Below, piece after piece: positions 1 to 4,538 of a stretch of DNA of 5,309 bases. The DNA is from JANOSH01 sp031415695. GTDB taxonomy: Bacteria > Actinomycetota > Acidimicrobiia > Acidimicrobiales > Ilumatobacteraceae. Positions within the stretch are counted from its first letter, which is position 1; each line of letters opens with the position of its first letter. The DNA lies in contig JANOSH010000078.1 in NCBI GenBank assembly GCA_031415695.1, positions 1-5,309 on the forward strand. Reading direction: 5' to 3'. The translations under genes were made by a program, and so were the position numbers. Below the pieces are notes generated by a model. The model ran no database searches, was not told where the DNA came from, and saw only the letters and a list, made by a program, of their open reading frames with translations.

Positions 1-1
1 G

Positions 2-676
2 TATCAGTTCCTCCACGACGTGGTCGATTTCCGGGCGCGCAACCACCACGAGATCAAGAATCACCACATGCAGTTGAAGCTGCTCAAGACCGGGCAGGAC
101 GACGTCCGCGGCGAGTTCAAGCGAACGGCGGAGCTGATCGAGAAGCGCATCGGTCGCGAATGGTGCACGTCGGTGGTCGTCGACTCGAACCACGACAACG
201 CCTTAGAGCGCTGGCTGCGCGAGGCTGACTACCGCAAGGATCCGCGCAACATCGAGTTCTTCCTCGAGTGCGAGTTGCGCAAGTGTCGCGCGATCCTCGA
301 CGATACCTTCCACAGCGTCCGGGAAGCGCTGCGAGCTGAGGGGGTGTCTCGAGACGTCTTGTTCCTTGGTCCCGACGACTCCTTCGTGCTATGTGACGAC
401 GGCTCAGGCGGTATCGAGTGCGGGATGCACGGTCACCTTGGTCCCAACGGTGCGCGCGGTGCGCCCCTAGGGCTGTCGCGCATCGGCCGCAAGGCGAACA
501 CTGGGCACACTCACTCGGCTGCTATCGTGGACGGCCTATACGTCGCGGGCACCTTTGGGTCGCTGCGCATCGAGTACAACAAGGGCCCGAGCAGCTGGTC
601 TCATTCGCTGATCATCACCTACGAGAACGGCAAGCGCGCGATCATCACCTTCTACAACGGTAAGTGGCGAGCATAG
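2..676 (+). CDS. Calcineurin-like metallophosphoesterase, C-terminal part (5' end outside window)
   Basis: The reading frame is open from the first complete codon (position 2) to TAG at 674-676, giving 224 visible residues. The GTG at 20 has no ribosome binding site and lies inside conserved-looking sequence, so the true start is upstream. Metallophosphoesterase hallmarks are visible in family order: DSNHD at residues 61-65 (the GNH[D/E] block, with Ser for Gly), GMHGH at 141-145 (metal-binding His) and GHTH at 168-171 (the GHxH block). The N-terminal DxH and GDxxD blocks would lie before the window. The FLHDVVDFRARNHH start and the GHLGPNGARG and NKGPSSWSHS stretches resemble phage proteins annotated as metallophosphatase or T5 A1-like DNA transfer proteins; that is recalled, not searched. 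By family it should hydrolyse phosphoester bonds with a dinuclear metal centre, but the substrate is unknown. It is not a standard head-tail gene. The fold is fairly sure; the role is not. Confidence 0.85.
   Translation, partial: YQFLHDVVDFRARNHHEIKNHHMQLKLLKTGQDDVRGEFKRTAELIEKRIGREWCTSVVVDSNHDNALERWLREADYRKDPRNIEFFLECELRKCRAILDDTFHSVREALRAEGVSRDVLFLGPDDSFVLCDDGSGGIECGMHGHLGPNGARGAPLGLSRIGRKANTGHTHSAAIVDGLYVAGTFGSLRIEYNKGPSSWSHSLIITYENGKRAIITFYNGKWRA
611..673 (+). repeat. Imperfect tandem repeat at the 3' end of the phosphoesterase gene
   Basis: Two adjacent units of about 30 bp encode IITYENGKRA and IITFYNGKWRA, the last residues of the protein. At the DNA level 610-634 and 640-664 match at 21 of 25 positions, both beginning with GATCATCACCT. 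Each unit looks like a short beta-hairpin (strand, NG turn, strand), so this may be a duplicated hairpin that ends the phosphoesterase beta-sandwich. Confidence 0.6.
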
Positions 677-686
677 ACCTCAGATT

Positions 687-707
687 GCCTATAACCGAGT
701 TATAGGC
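687..707. other. Perfect 9-bp inverted repeat (hairpin or operator candidate)
   Basis: Arms GCCTATAAC (687-695) and GTTATAGGC (699-707) are perfect reverse complements around a CGA loop. The repeat starts 11 nt after the phosphoesterase stop codon. No T-run follows the right arm (next bases TGCGAGAATC), so it is not a textbook intrinsic terminator. It could be a weak or factor-assisted terminator, an mRNA-stabilising 3' hairpin, or a protein-binding operator just upstream of the promoter candidate at 723-751. Confidence 0.6.
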
Positions 708-722
708 TGCGAGAATCAACGA

Positions 723-751
723 TTGAACCCGCGCGTCTGCGGACCTATTAT
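723..751 (+). promoter_or_regulatory. Candidate sigma70-type promoter upstream of the connector operon
   Basis: TTGAAC (723-728, 4 of 6 matches to TTGACA) is separated by exactly 17 bp from TATTAT (746-751, 5 of 6 matches to TATAAT). The expected transcription start near 757-759 would leave a leader of only about 15 nt, with the ribosome binding site at its extreme 5' end, which weakens the case. It sits in one of only two sizeable non-coding gaps in the window and would uncouple the connector and tail genes from the phosphoesterase gene. Confidence 0.3.
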
Positions 752-757
752 GCTGGC

Positions 758-764
758 AAAGGAG
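758..764 (+). promoter_or_regulatory. Strong ribosome binding site of the head-tail adaptor gene
   Basis: AAAGGAG lies 8 nt before the ATG at 773 and fixes that start. It is among the strongest Shine-Dalgarno sequences in the window, fitting a gene that does not rely on coupling to an upstream reading frame. Confidence 0.75.
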
Positions 765-772
765 ACCTGCTC

Positions 773-1255
773 ATGCCCCTGGTTGTTGGAACCGACGCCT
801 ACGACACTCTCGCCAACGTGGACGCGTATCACGCGGACCGCGGCAACACGGCTTGGGCAGCAGTCGTGCTTGACGCAGCCCGCGAGGTCTACATCCGCAA
901 GGCGACGGGCTGGGTCGACCGGACCTTCAACTTCATTGGTGACCAGGCGACGGGCGAGCAGCGCCTGAAGTGGCCACGCCAGTTTGCTGAGGTCGAAGGT
1001 TTCCTGATCCCGCCCACGAGCATCCCCTGGCAGATCGCTGAAGCGACGGCCATCGTCGCGGACCTGTATCGCCTTGGAACAATCGACATGGAGGGGATAG
1101 TCACCAACGACTCCTCGGCCATCAACAAGACGAAAGTGGACGTGATCGAGGTCGGCTATGACACGAGCAAGCGGCTCCTAGGCGCTGCGATCCCGTCGCA
1201 CGTCTACCAGGTGCTGCGCCCACTCACCAATCAGAACAAGCTGGGGCGCGCATGA
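773..1255 (+). CDS. Head-tail connector/adaptor protein, DnaT-like family
   Basis: A 160-residue protein of the phage group often labelled 'DnaT-like ssDNA-binding protein', which in structural operons occupies the head-tail adaptor position on the portal ring. Family-like blocks are YHADRGNTAWA (19-29), the helical IRKATGWVD (41-49), LKWPRQ (65-70) and IPPTSIPWQIAEATAIVADL (79-98), followed by a variable C-terminus. The length is normal for the family. The ATG at 773 has an AAAGGAG site 8 nt upstream. The stop codon overlaps the next start as ATGA, so translation of the next gene is probably coupled. The 'DnaT' label reflects distant similarity; given its position the likely job is joining the portal to the head-closure protein rather than DNA replication. 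There is no signal peptide or membrane segment. Confidence 0.75.
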   Translation: MPLVVGTDAYDTLANVDAYHADRGNTAWAAVVLDAAREVYIRKATGWVDRTFNFIGDQATGEQRLKWPRQFAEVEGFLIPPTSIPWQIAEATAIVADLYRLGTIDMEGIVTNDSSAINKTKVDVIEVGYDTSKRLLGAAIPSHVYQVLRPLTNQNKLGRA

Positions 1256-1629
1256 CCTTCTATTCTGGCCTTCGTGACGACACAGCAGCTCCGCTGATCG
1301 CTCAGTTCGGTCAGCCAGCTGTCTACCGCACCTTCGGGGCTGCGGTATATGACAACGCGACGGGCCTGACCACGACGGGCGCGCCCACCGACCTTCCCAT
1401 CCAGATGCTCGACCTTCCTATGAAGGAGCGAGTGTTCTCGGAGGACGTCACGGCGAAGGCGTCGGGCATGTTCCTGGTCGAGGCTGCGAGCTTCGCTGCT
1501 GCGACGGTGACACCTGCGGTGGACGCGACCATTGTCCTGCGTGGCAAGGATTACCGGATCCTGGCAATCAACACGGTCGGGCCTTCGGGCGAGGCTGTCA
1601 TCTACAAGATGGCGGTGCAGAATGCCTAG
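1252..1629 (+). CDS. Head closure / head-tail joining protein
   Basis: A 125-residue protein in the slot between adaptor and neck genes, where siphophages encode the head-closure (stopper) protein that seals the filled capsid and docks the tail. The pattern fits small phage head-tail joining proteins: an N-terminal IAQFGQPAVYR block (16-26), a variable loop with YDNATGLTTTGAP (33-45), and a C-terminal beta-rich part containing DATIVLRGKDYRILAI (91-106) and PSGEAVIYKMAV (111-122). It starts at the ATG in an ATGA overlap with the adaptor gene and has no strong ribosome binding site of its own, so coupling is likely. It ends in an 8-nt overlap with the next gene. The assignment rests on position plus motif pattern; this class diverges quickly, so the exact family is less certain than the role. 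Confidence 0.65.
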   Translation: MTFYSGLRDDTAAPLIAQFGQPAVYRTFGAAVYDNATGLTTTGAPTDLPIQMLDLPMKERVFSEDVTAKASGMFLVEAASFAAATVTPAVDATIVLRGKDYRILAINTVGPSGEAVIYKMAVQNA

Positions 1630-2035
1630 GGGTCTTTCAGCGCGGGAGTTCGCTATCGACCTGAAGAAGTTCGGGACGGTCACGAAGGAGCAAGCGACGC
1701 TCATCTTCAAGAAGATAGTGTTCGACCTGGACACGCGCATCGTCCTCGGCACGCCGGTCGACACCGGTCGCGCGCGAGGCAACTGGTTCCCGTCGATTGG
1801 TTCGCCTTCGGGCGCCCGCGACGATTCCGCGACTGACAAGTCAGGCGCTGCTGCCATCGGGCGGATGCGGTCGACGTTCTCGGGCGCGAAGATCGGTGAC
1901 GTCGCATGGTTCACCAACAACTTGCCCTACATCCTGCCGCTCGAGAACGGGCATTCTAAGCAGGCTGCGCAAGGTATGGTGGACATCAACCTGAACGCGG
2001 TGGCTGCGTTCTACGGTGGGAGTATCAGTCGATGA
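1622..2035 (+). CDS. Neck / tail completion protein, HK97 gp10-like (minor tail protein Z-like)
   Basis: A 137-residue protein with the hallmark VDTGRARGNW (46-55) near the N-terminus and FTNNLPYILPLENGHS (97-112) followed by KQAAQGMV (113-120), the signature of HK97 gp10-like / lambda gpZ-like proteins that act at the neck between head-closure protein and tail terminator. The reading frame stays open back to 1532, but the ATG at 1622 is preferred: it begins at the end of the head-closure gene in an 8-nt overlap and removes 30 arginine- and serine-rich residues that look like out-of-frame translation. Upstream ribosome binding sequence is weak, so coupling is likely. The stop overlaps the next gene as ATGA. 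Confidence 0.8.
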   Translation: MPRGLSAREFAIDLKKFGTVTKEQATLIFKKIVFDLDTRIVLGTPVDTGRARGNWFPSIGSPSGARDDSATDKSGAAAIGRMRSTFSGAKIGDVAWFTNNLPYILPLENGHSKQAAQGMVDINLNAVAAFYGGSISR

Positions 2036-2445
2036 CTTTGGCTGCTGTTCACTCCGCGATCCGGCTGCGGTTCGAGACGCTCTGGACCCACGTTGACACA
2101 CCCGTCCAGTATCCGCAGGTCAAGTTCACGCCGCCCGACGACGGTCCTTGGGTTCGACTTGCGATCACGGACGCCGACGCCAACTGGGCGTCAATGGGTG
2201 ATCCGGGGAACAACATCCTGCGCAACCTCGGTCAGGTGACCGTGCAGATCTTCGTGCTGTCAGGCGAAGGTGAGGGCCGAGCCCTTCAACGCGCTGAGAT
2301 GGCAATGAGCATCTTCCGCTCGTGGACGGATGCAACTACTGGGCTACGGTTCGAGGTACCACCGTATGCTCGCCAGGTTGGCACAGACGGCAAGTGGTAC
2401 CAAGTTAACGTGGTCGCGCCATTCCGGTACGACGACTTCTTCTAA
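2032..2445 (+). CDS. Tail terminator protein (DUF4128-like, lambda gpU role)
   Basis: A 137-residue protein of the small alpha/beta class that forms the ring capping the head-proximal end of the tail tube. Supporting features are an N-terminal helix (AAVHSAIRLRFETLW, 4-18), TPVQYPQVKFTPPDDGPWVRLAI (23-45 region), a central strand GQVTVQIFVLSGEGEGRALQRAE (67-89 region) leading into a helix, and a C-terminal strand WYQVNVVAPFRYDDF (122-136). This matches phage tail terminator-like proteins of the DUF4128 type by pattern. It starts in an ATGA overlap with the neck gene and also has a GGGAG (2018-2022) 9 nt upstream. It directly precedes the tail tube gene, the standard place for a terminator. 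Confidence 0.75.
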   Translation: MTLAAVHSAIRLRFETLWTHVDTPVQYPQVKFTPPDDGPWVRLAITDADANWASMGDPGNNILRNLGQVTVQIFVLSGEGEGRALQRAEMAMSIFRSWTDATTGLRFEVPPYARQVGTDGKWYQVNVVAPFRYDDFF

Positions 2446-2448
2446 TGG

Positions 2449-2456
2449 AAAAGGAG
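2449..2456 (+). promoter_or_regulatory. Strong ribosome binding site of the major tail protein gene
   Basis: AAAAGGAG lies 7 nt before the ATG at 2464, in the 18-nt gap after the terminator stop. It is the most complete Shine-Dalgarno match in the window, as expected for the most abundantly needed tail protein. Confidence 0.75.
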
Positions 2457-2463
2457 ACTTCCC

Positions 2464-3666
2464 ATGCCTGATTTCGGCACATCCAACCGGGTTGCCATCC
2501 GCCAAGTCCCTGAAGTGACTTGGGGTGTCACACCTGCAACGCCCGCCCTCGCCGCCGTTCGCTTCACGAGCGAGAGCATCAACTACAATGCTGACTTCAT
2601 CACCTCGGAAGAGATCCGTGCTGACCGTATGACGCCCGACACCATCCAGGTGTCGTCGTCCGCGGGCGGTGACATCTCGGGCGAGTGGTCCTATGGGACC
2701 TACGATGACTTCATCCAAGCCGCGCTCTACTCGACCTGGGTCACCACGGGCACGCCGCGCGTTGCTGCAACCACCATCGCAATCGTCAAGACGCCGGGCA
2801 CACCCAACACCTGGTCCCTGACTGACTCGCTCAACCTGCTTGCCGGCAACGGCTGGGTGGTTGGCCAGTTCATCCGCGTTTCCGGGTTCGCTCCTGCGGG
2901 CACGTTCTTCGCTGAGATCCTGACTATTGCTGCCGGCGCGATCACGATGGCCCCGCTGACTGACGTCGCATCGGACGCTGCTGGTGACTCAATCACCATC
3001 ACCCCGATGAACTTCGTCCGCAACGGCACGACCAAGCGGTCCTTCACAATCCAGAAGGCCTTCACTGATCTGGCCGTGCCTGAGCTGTGGAACTTCTCGG
3101 GCGCGCGTATCTCGAAGTGGGAACTCGAACTCGAGACCGGCTCGATCCTCAAAACCATGTTTGGCATCCTCGCCAAAGATGCGACGATGACTGAGACCCA
3201 GTATGCGGGCGCGACACTTCCTGCCGCGAACACCAACACCGTTCTGAACGCTGTGGACAATATCGCGTCCATCGTGTTCGACCGTGACCCAGGCGGCTCG
3301 ACCTACTACTTCAACTCGCTGAAGATCAGCCTCGACAACGCACTGCGTGGTCAGGAGGCTGTCGGCACCTTGGGGTTCATCGGAGTTGAAGCCGGTCGCC
3401 TCATGCTGGAAGGAGACATCGAGCTCTACTTCGAGAACTCCTCCCTGTTCGACAAGTTCCGGGCTGCAACGGCGTTCTCGCTGTCCTTCCTGGCACGCGA
3501 TGCAGCAGGCAACTCCTACATCGTCACAATCCCCCGCGCGAAGTACACCTCTATGGAAATCGTCGCGGGTGGCAACGACCAAGATATCTTCGCGACTGCG
3601 AAGTTCGAGGGTATCATCAACACAGCCGGTACTTATCAGTACCAGATCAGCCGGCTGGTAGCCTAA
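2464..3666 (+). CDS. Major tail protein (tail tube subunit, Phage_tube_2-like)
   Basis: A 400-residue protein forming the stacked hexameric tube through which DNA passes. The N-terminal part is characteristic of the phage tail tube protein group: a GVTPATPAL block (21-29), FTSESINYNADFITSEEIRADR (34-55), then GGDISGEWSYGTYDDFIQAAL (68-88), where the 'glycine-aspartate-isoleucine plus YDD' pattern is typical. A beta-rich segment (about 117-180) with FIRVSGF and AEILTI resembles the insertion common in this family. The second half repeats tube-like strands and ends AKFEGIINTAGTYQYQISRL (379-398), giving the usual length of about 400. There is no signal peptide or membrane segment. It has a strong ribosome binding site and is followed by a structured gap before the chaperone genes. 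High confidence. Confidence 0.9.
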   Translation: MPDFGTSNRVAIRQVPEVTWGVTPATPALAAVRFTSESINYNADFITSEEIRADRMTPDTIQVSSSAGGDISGEWSYGTYDDFIQAALYSTWVTTGTPRVAATTIAIVKTPGTPNTWSLTDSLNLLAGNGWVVGQFIRVSGFAPAGTFFAEILTIAAGAITMAPLTDVASDAAGDSITITPMNFVRNGTTKRSFTIQKAFTDLAVPELWNFSGARISKWELELETGSILKTMFGILAKDATMTETQYAGATLPAANTNTVLNAVDNIASIVFDRDPGGSTYYFNSLKISLDNALRGQEAVGTLGFIGVEAGRLMLEGDIELYFENSSLFDKFRAATAFSLSFLARDAAGNSYIVTIPRAKYTSMEIVAGGNDQDIFATAKFEGIINTAGTYQYQISRLVA

Positions 3667-3673
3667 CCCGACA

Positions 3674-3687
3674 TTCTGCGCGCAGAA
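3674..3687. other. Perfect 14-bp palindrome
   Basis: TTCTGCGCGCAGAA is perfectly self-complementary as duplex DNA and begins 8 nt after the tail tube stop codon. As RNA it could form only a tight hairpin with a short loop. As DNA it looks like a dimeric protein-binding site. No function is assigned. Confidence 0.5.
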
Positions 3688-3689
3688 CC

Positions 3690-3719
3690 GGGGCTGGGGG
3701 AGTCGGGTCCTCCAGCCCC
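3690..3719 (+). terminator. Stable GC-rich hairpin after the major tail gene (no T-run)
   Basis: Arms GGGGCTGGGGG (3690-3700) and CCTCCAGCCCC (3709-3719) form an 11-bp stem with a single G-U pair and an 8-nt loop. It lies 24 nt after the tube gene stop. No T-tract follows (next bases ACCTGAAC), so it is at most a partial or factor-dependent terminator. It may instead protect the tube mRNA from 3' exonucleases, giving high tube and lower chaperone and tape measure expression from one transcript. The structure is certain as sequence; the function is inferred. Confidence 0.5.
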
Positions 3720-3733
3720 ACCTGAACCCGACT

Positions 3734-3739
3734 AAGGAG
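3734..3739 (+). promoter_or_regulatory. Ribosome binding site of the tail assembly chaperone
   Basis: AAGGAG lies 8 nt before the ATG at 3748 and decides that start. The alternative GTG at 3739 overlaps the last base of this site and cannot use it. The site abuts the 3726-3733 element that can pair with the upstream hairpin loop, so its accessibility may depend on that structure. Confidence 0.75.
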
Positions 3740-3747
3740 TGAAAGAC

Positions 3748-4140
3748 ATGAAGTTCGACTTGAAAGATTTCCGCACCGACCCAACCGCCAAAGCAGCCGG
3801 CGTCTGGATCGAGTTCGGTGGCGGCGCTGAGTTCAAGATTGCGTCGTTTGACAACCCCGGTTTCACCGAGGCCTTCCGCAAGATGACCAAGCCCTACAAC
3901 GATCTGGGCCGCGCCATTCCTGAGGAGGAGCAGACGGTCATCCTGACCAAGTGCATGGCCGCGCACATCGTCCTTGACTGGAAGGGCGTGTTCCTTGACG
4001 AGAAGGAACTGAAGTACTCGGCAGAAGCCGCCGAGAAAGTCCTGCTCGAGTTCGAGTGGGTCCTGACTCGCATCGTCGCAGAAGCGAAGAAGATCGAGAA
4101 CTTCAAGGCGCAAGCCACGGAGGCCACAGAAAAAAACTGA
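3748..4140 (+). CDS. Tail assembly chaperone, short form (lambda gpG role)
   Basis: A 130-residue cytoplasmic chaperone that with its frameshifted long form recruits tail tube subunits to the tape measure protein and is not kept in the virion. It lies in the invariant position between tube and tape measure genes. Visible features are WIEFGGGAEFKIASFDN (20-36), a helical middle with AIPEEEQTVILTKCMAAHIV (57-76), the LDWKGV block (77-82) typical of this chaperone type, KYSAEAAEKVLLEF (89-102), and a charged, alanine- and glutamate-rich C-terminus ending ATEKN. The ATG at 3748 is chosen over the GTG at 3739 because the ribosome binding site is AAGGAG at 3734-3739. Its last codons GAA AAA AAC TGA contain the slippery heptamer, so most ribosomes should stop here while a minority shift to -1. 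Confidence 0.85.
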   Translation: MKFDLKDFRTDPTAKAAGVWIEFGGGAEFKIASFDNPGFTEAFRKMTKPYNDLGRAIPEEEQTVILTKCMAAHIVLDWKGVFLDEKELKYSAEAAEKVLLEFEWVLTRIVAEAKKIENFKAQATEATEKN

Positions 4141-4538
4141 CCGAGTGCGTGACCTGGGAGGTCGCCTTCGGTGACCGCCTCGAGTTCCTCGAAAAGGTAG
4201 CGAAGCGCGAGGGTAAGCTACCGCCTGCTCTCGCGACTCGTCCTCACCCGACAAGTCACGCACTACCTTATTTGACCGCTTTCAAAAGGTTGCATTCTTC
4301 GCGTATGATCGGACCCAATGGGGCGCCGTCTGGCATCGCTTTTTCCGAGATAGAAGCCTACGCGCGACTCCTCGGTTTTGACGATCTCGACGACCGAGTC
4401 AGCCTCGTGCACTACGTCAAGGTCTGCGACTACGCGTGGATGACAGAGACGGGAAAAAGGCGAGGGTCCGGTGGCGGAGCAAAGCAGCACACTTCGAGTG
4501 GGAGTCGACTCCCGGGAGATGGTAACCGGCGCTCGTAA
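3748..4538 (+). CDS. Tail assembly chaperone, long -1 frameshift form (lambda gpGT role)
   Basis: A -1 shift at A AAA AAC (4131-4137) bypasses the stop at 4138-4140. Decoding continues from CTG at 4137 to TAA at 4536-4538, adding 133 residues to the 130 of the short form (263 in total). The extension (LTECVTWEVAFGDRLEFLEK at its start) has no ribosome binding site or convincing start of its own. Its globular core is about extension residues 67-102, including AFSEIEAYARLLGFDDLDD and HYVKVCDYAWM, like the helical T domain that contacts the tape measure protein. Residues after about 105 are glycine-, serine- and arginine-rich, probably disordered, and overlap the tape measure reading frame by 68 nt. 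Frameshifting is inferred from sequence and from the strong conservation of this arrangement in long-tailed phages. Confidence 0.85.
4119..4137 (+). promoter_or_regulatory. Programmed -1 ribosomal frameshift site with internal Shine-Dalgarno
   Basis: The heptamer A AAA AAC (4131-4137) sits within a run of seven A's (4130-4136) in the correct X XXY YYZ phase relative to the chaperone frame, with the zero-frame TGA next. GGAGG at 4119-4123 lies 7 nt before the heptamer. Internal Shine-Dalgarno sequences at about this distance stimulate -1 shifting in E. coli dnaX. Together they would fix the ratio of short to long chaperone. Confidence 0.85.
4149..4176 (+). other. Two mutually exclusive hairpins downstream of the frameshift site
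   Basis: Hairpin A pairs 4149-4155 (GTGACCT) with 4159-4165 (AGGTCGC): 7 bp including one G-U, GGG loop, starting 11 nt after the slippery heptamer. Hairpin B pairs 4160-4166 (GGTCGCC) with 4170-4176 (GGTGACC): 7 bp including one G-U, TTC loop. They share 4160-4165 and cannot coexist. Hairpin A is the better candidate frameshift stimulator, although the spacer is longer than the usual 5-9 nt. Confidence 0.4.

Larger units (their letters stand above)
3666..3733. repeat. ACCCGAC direct repeats with an inverted copy inside a hairpin loop
   Basis: ACCCGAC occurs at 3666-3672 (overlapping the last base of the TAA stop) and again at 3726-3732, just before the chaperone ribosome binding site. Its reverse complement GTCGGGT fills 3702-3708, in the loop of the 3690-3719 hairpin. 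The whole 8-nt loop (3701-3708) is complementary to 3726-3733, and 7 of 8 loop bases can alternatively pair with 3666-3672. The RNA could therefore switch between a simple hairpin and a loop interaction with either flank. A fully formed pseudoknot looks sterically tight (6-nt linker across an 11-bp stem), so partial or competing pairing is more likely. Confidence 0.6.

Noticed and set aside
687..707. Standard intrinsic terminator after the phosphoesterase gene
   Set aside because: The stem is only 9 bp with three A-T/T-A pairs at each arm's centre, and no T-run follows, so I list it as an inverted repeat of unknown function.
1532..1621. 30-residue upstream extension of the neck protein
   Set aside because: The extra residues are Arg/Ser-rich, sit inside the head-closure reading frame, and lack a ribosome binding site. 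ATG 1622 gives the normal family length.
1231..1920. A 229-residue minus-strand open frame
   Set aside because: It is antisense to the head-closure and neck genes, whose family motifs and ATGA-type overlaps support the + strand. Its composition is arginine-rich with no recognisable motif.
3739..3747. GTG start for the tail chaperone
   Set aside because: The GTG overlaps the AAGGAG ribosome binding site itself. ATG 3748 has that site at correct spacing.
4056..4130. Independent start for the T-like frame at ATG 4056
   Set aside because: The stretch between 4056 and the slippery site in this frame reads as non-protein-like sequence inside the chaperone gene, and no ribosome binding site precedes it. 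The -1 frameshift explains the frame.
4129..4140. Sequencing indel in the A7 run as the reason for two frames
   Set aside because: A homopolymer error is possible in principle, but a correctly phased slippery heptamer between a G-like and a T-like domain is the expected arrangement in this exact place, so programmed frameshifting is the simpler reading.
2989..4263. A 424-residue minus-strand open frame
   Set aside because: It lies antisense to the tail tube and chaperone genes, crosses the non-coding gap, reads as an arginine- and glycine-rich low-quality protein, and has no ribosome binding site. It is a by-product of GC-rich codon usage on the + strand.
4272..4309. Promoter-like TTGACC and TATGAT in the chaperone extension
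   Set aside because: The spacing is 26 bp, far from the 16-18 bp needed, and the site lies within coding sequence.
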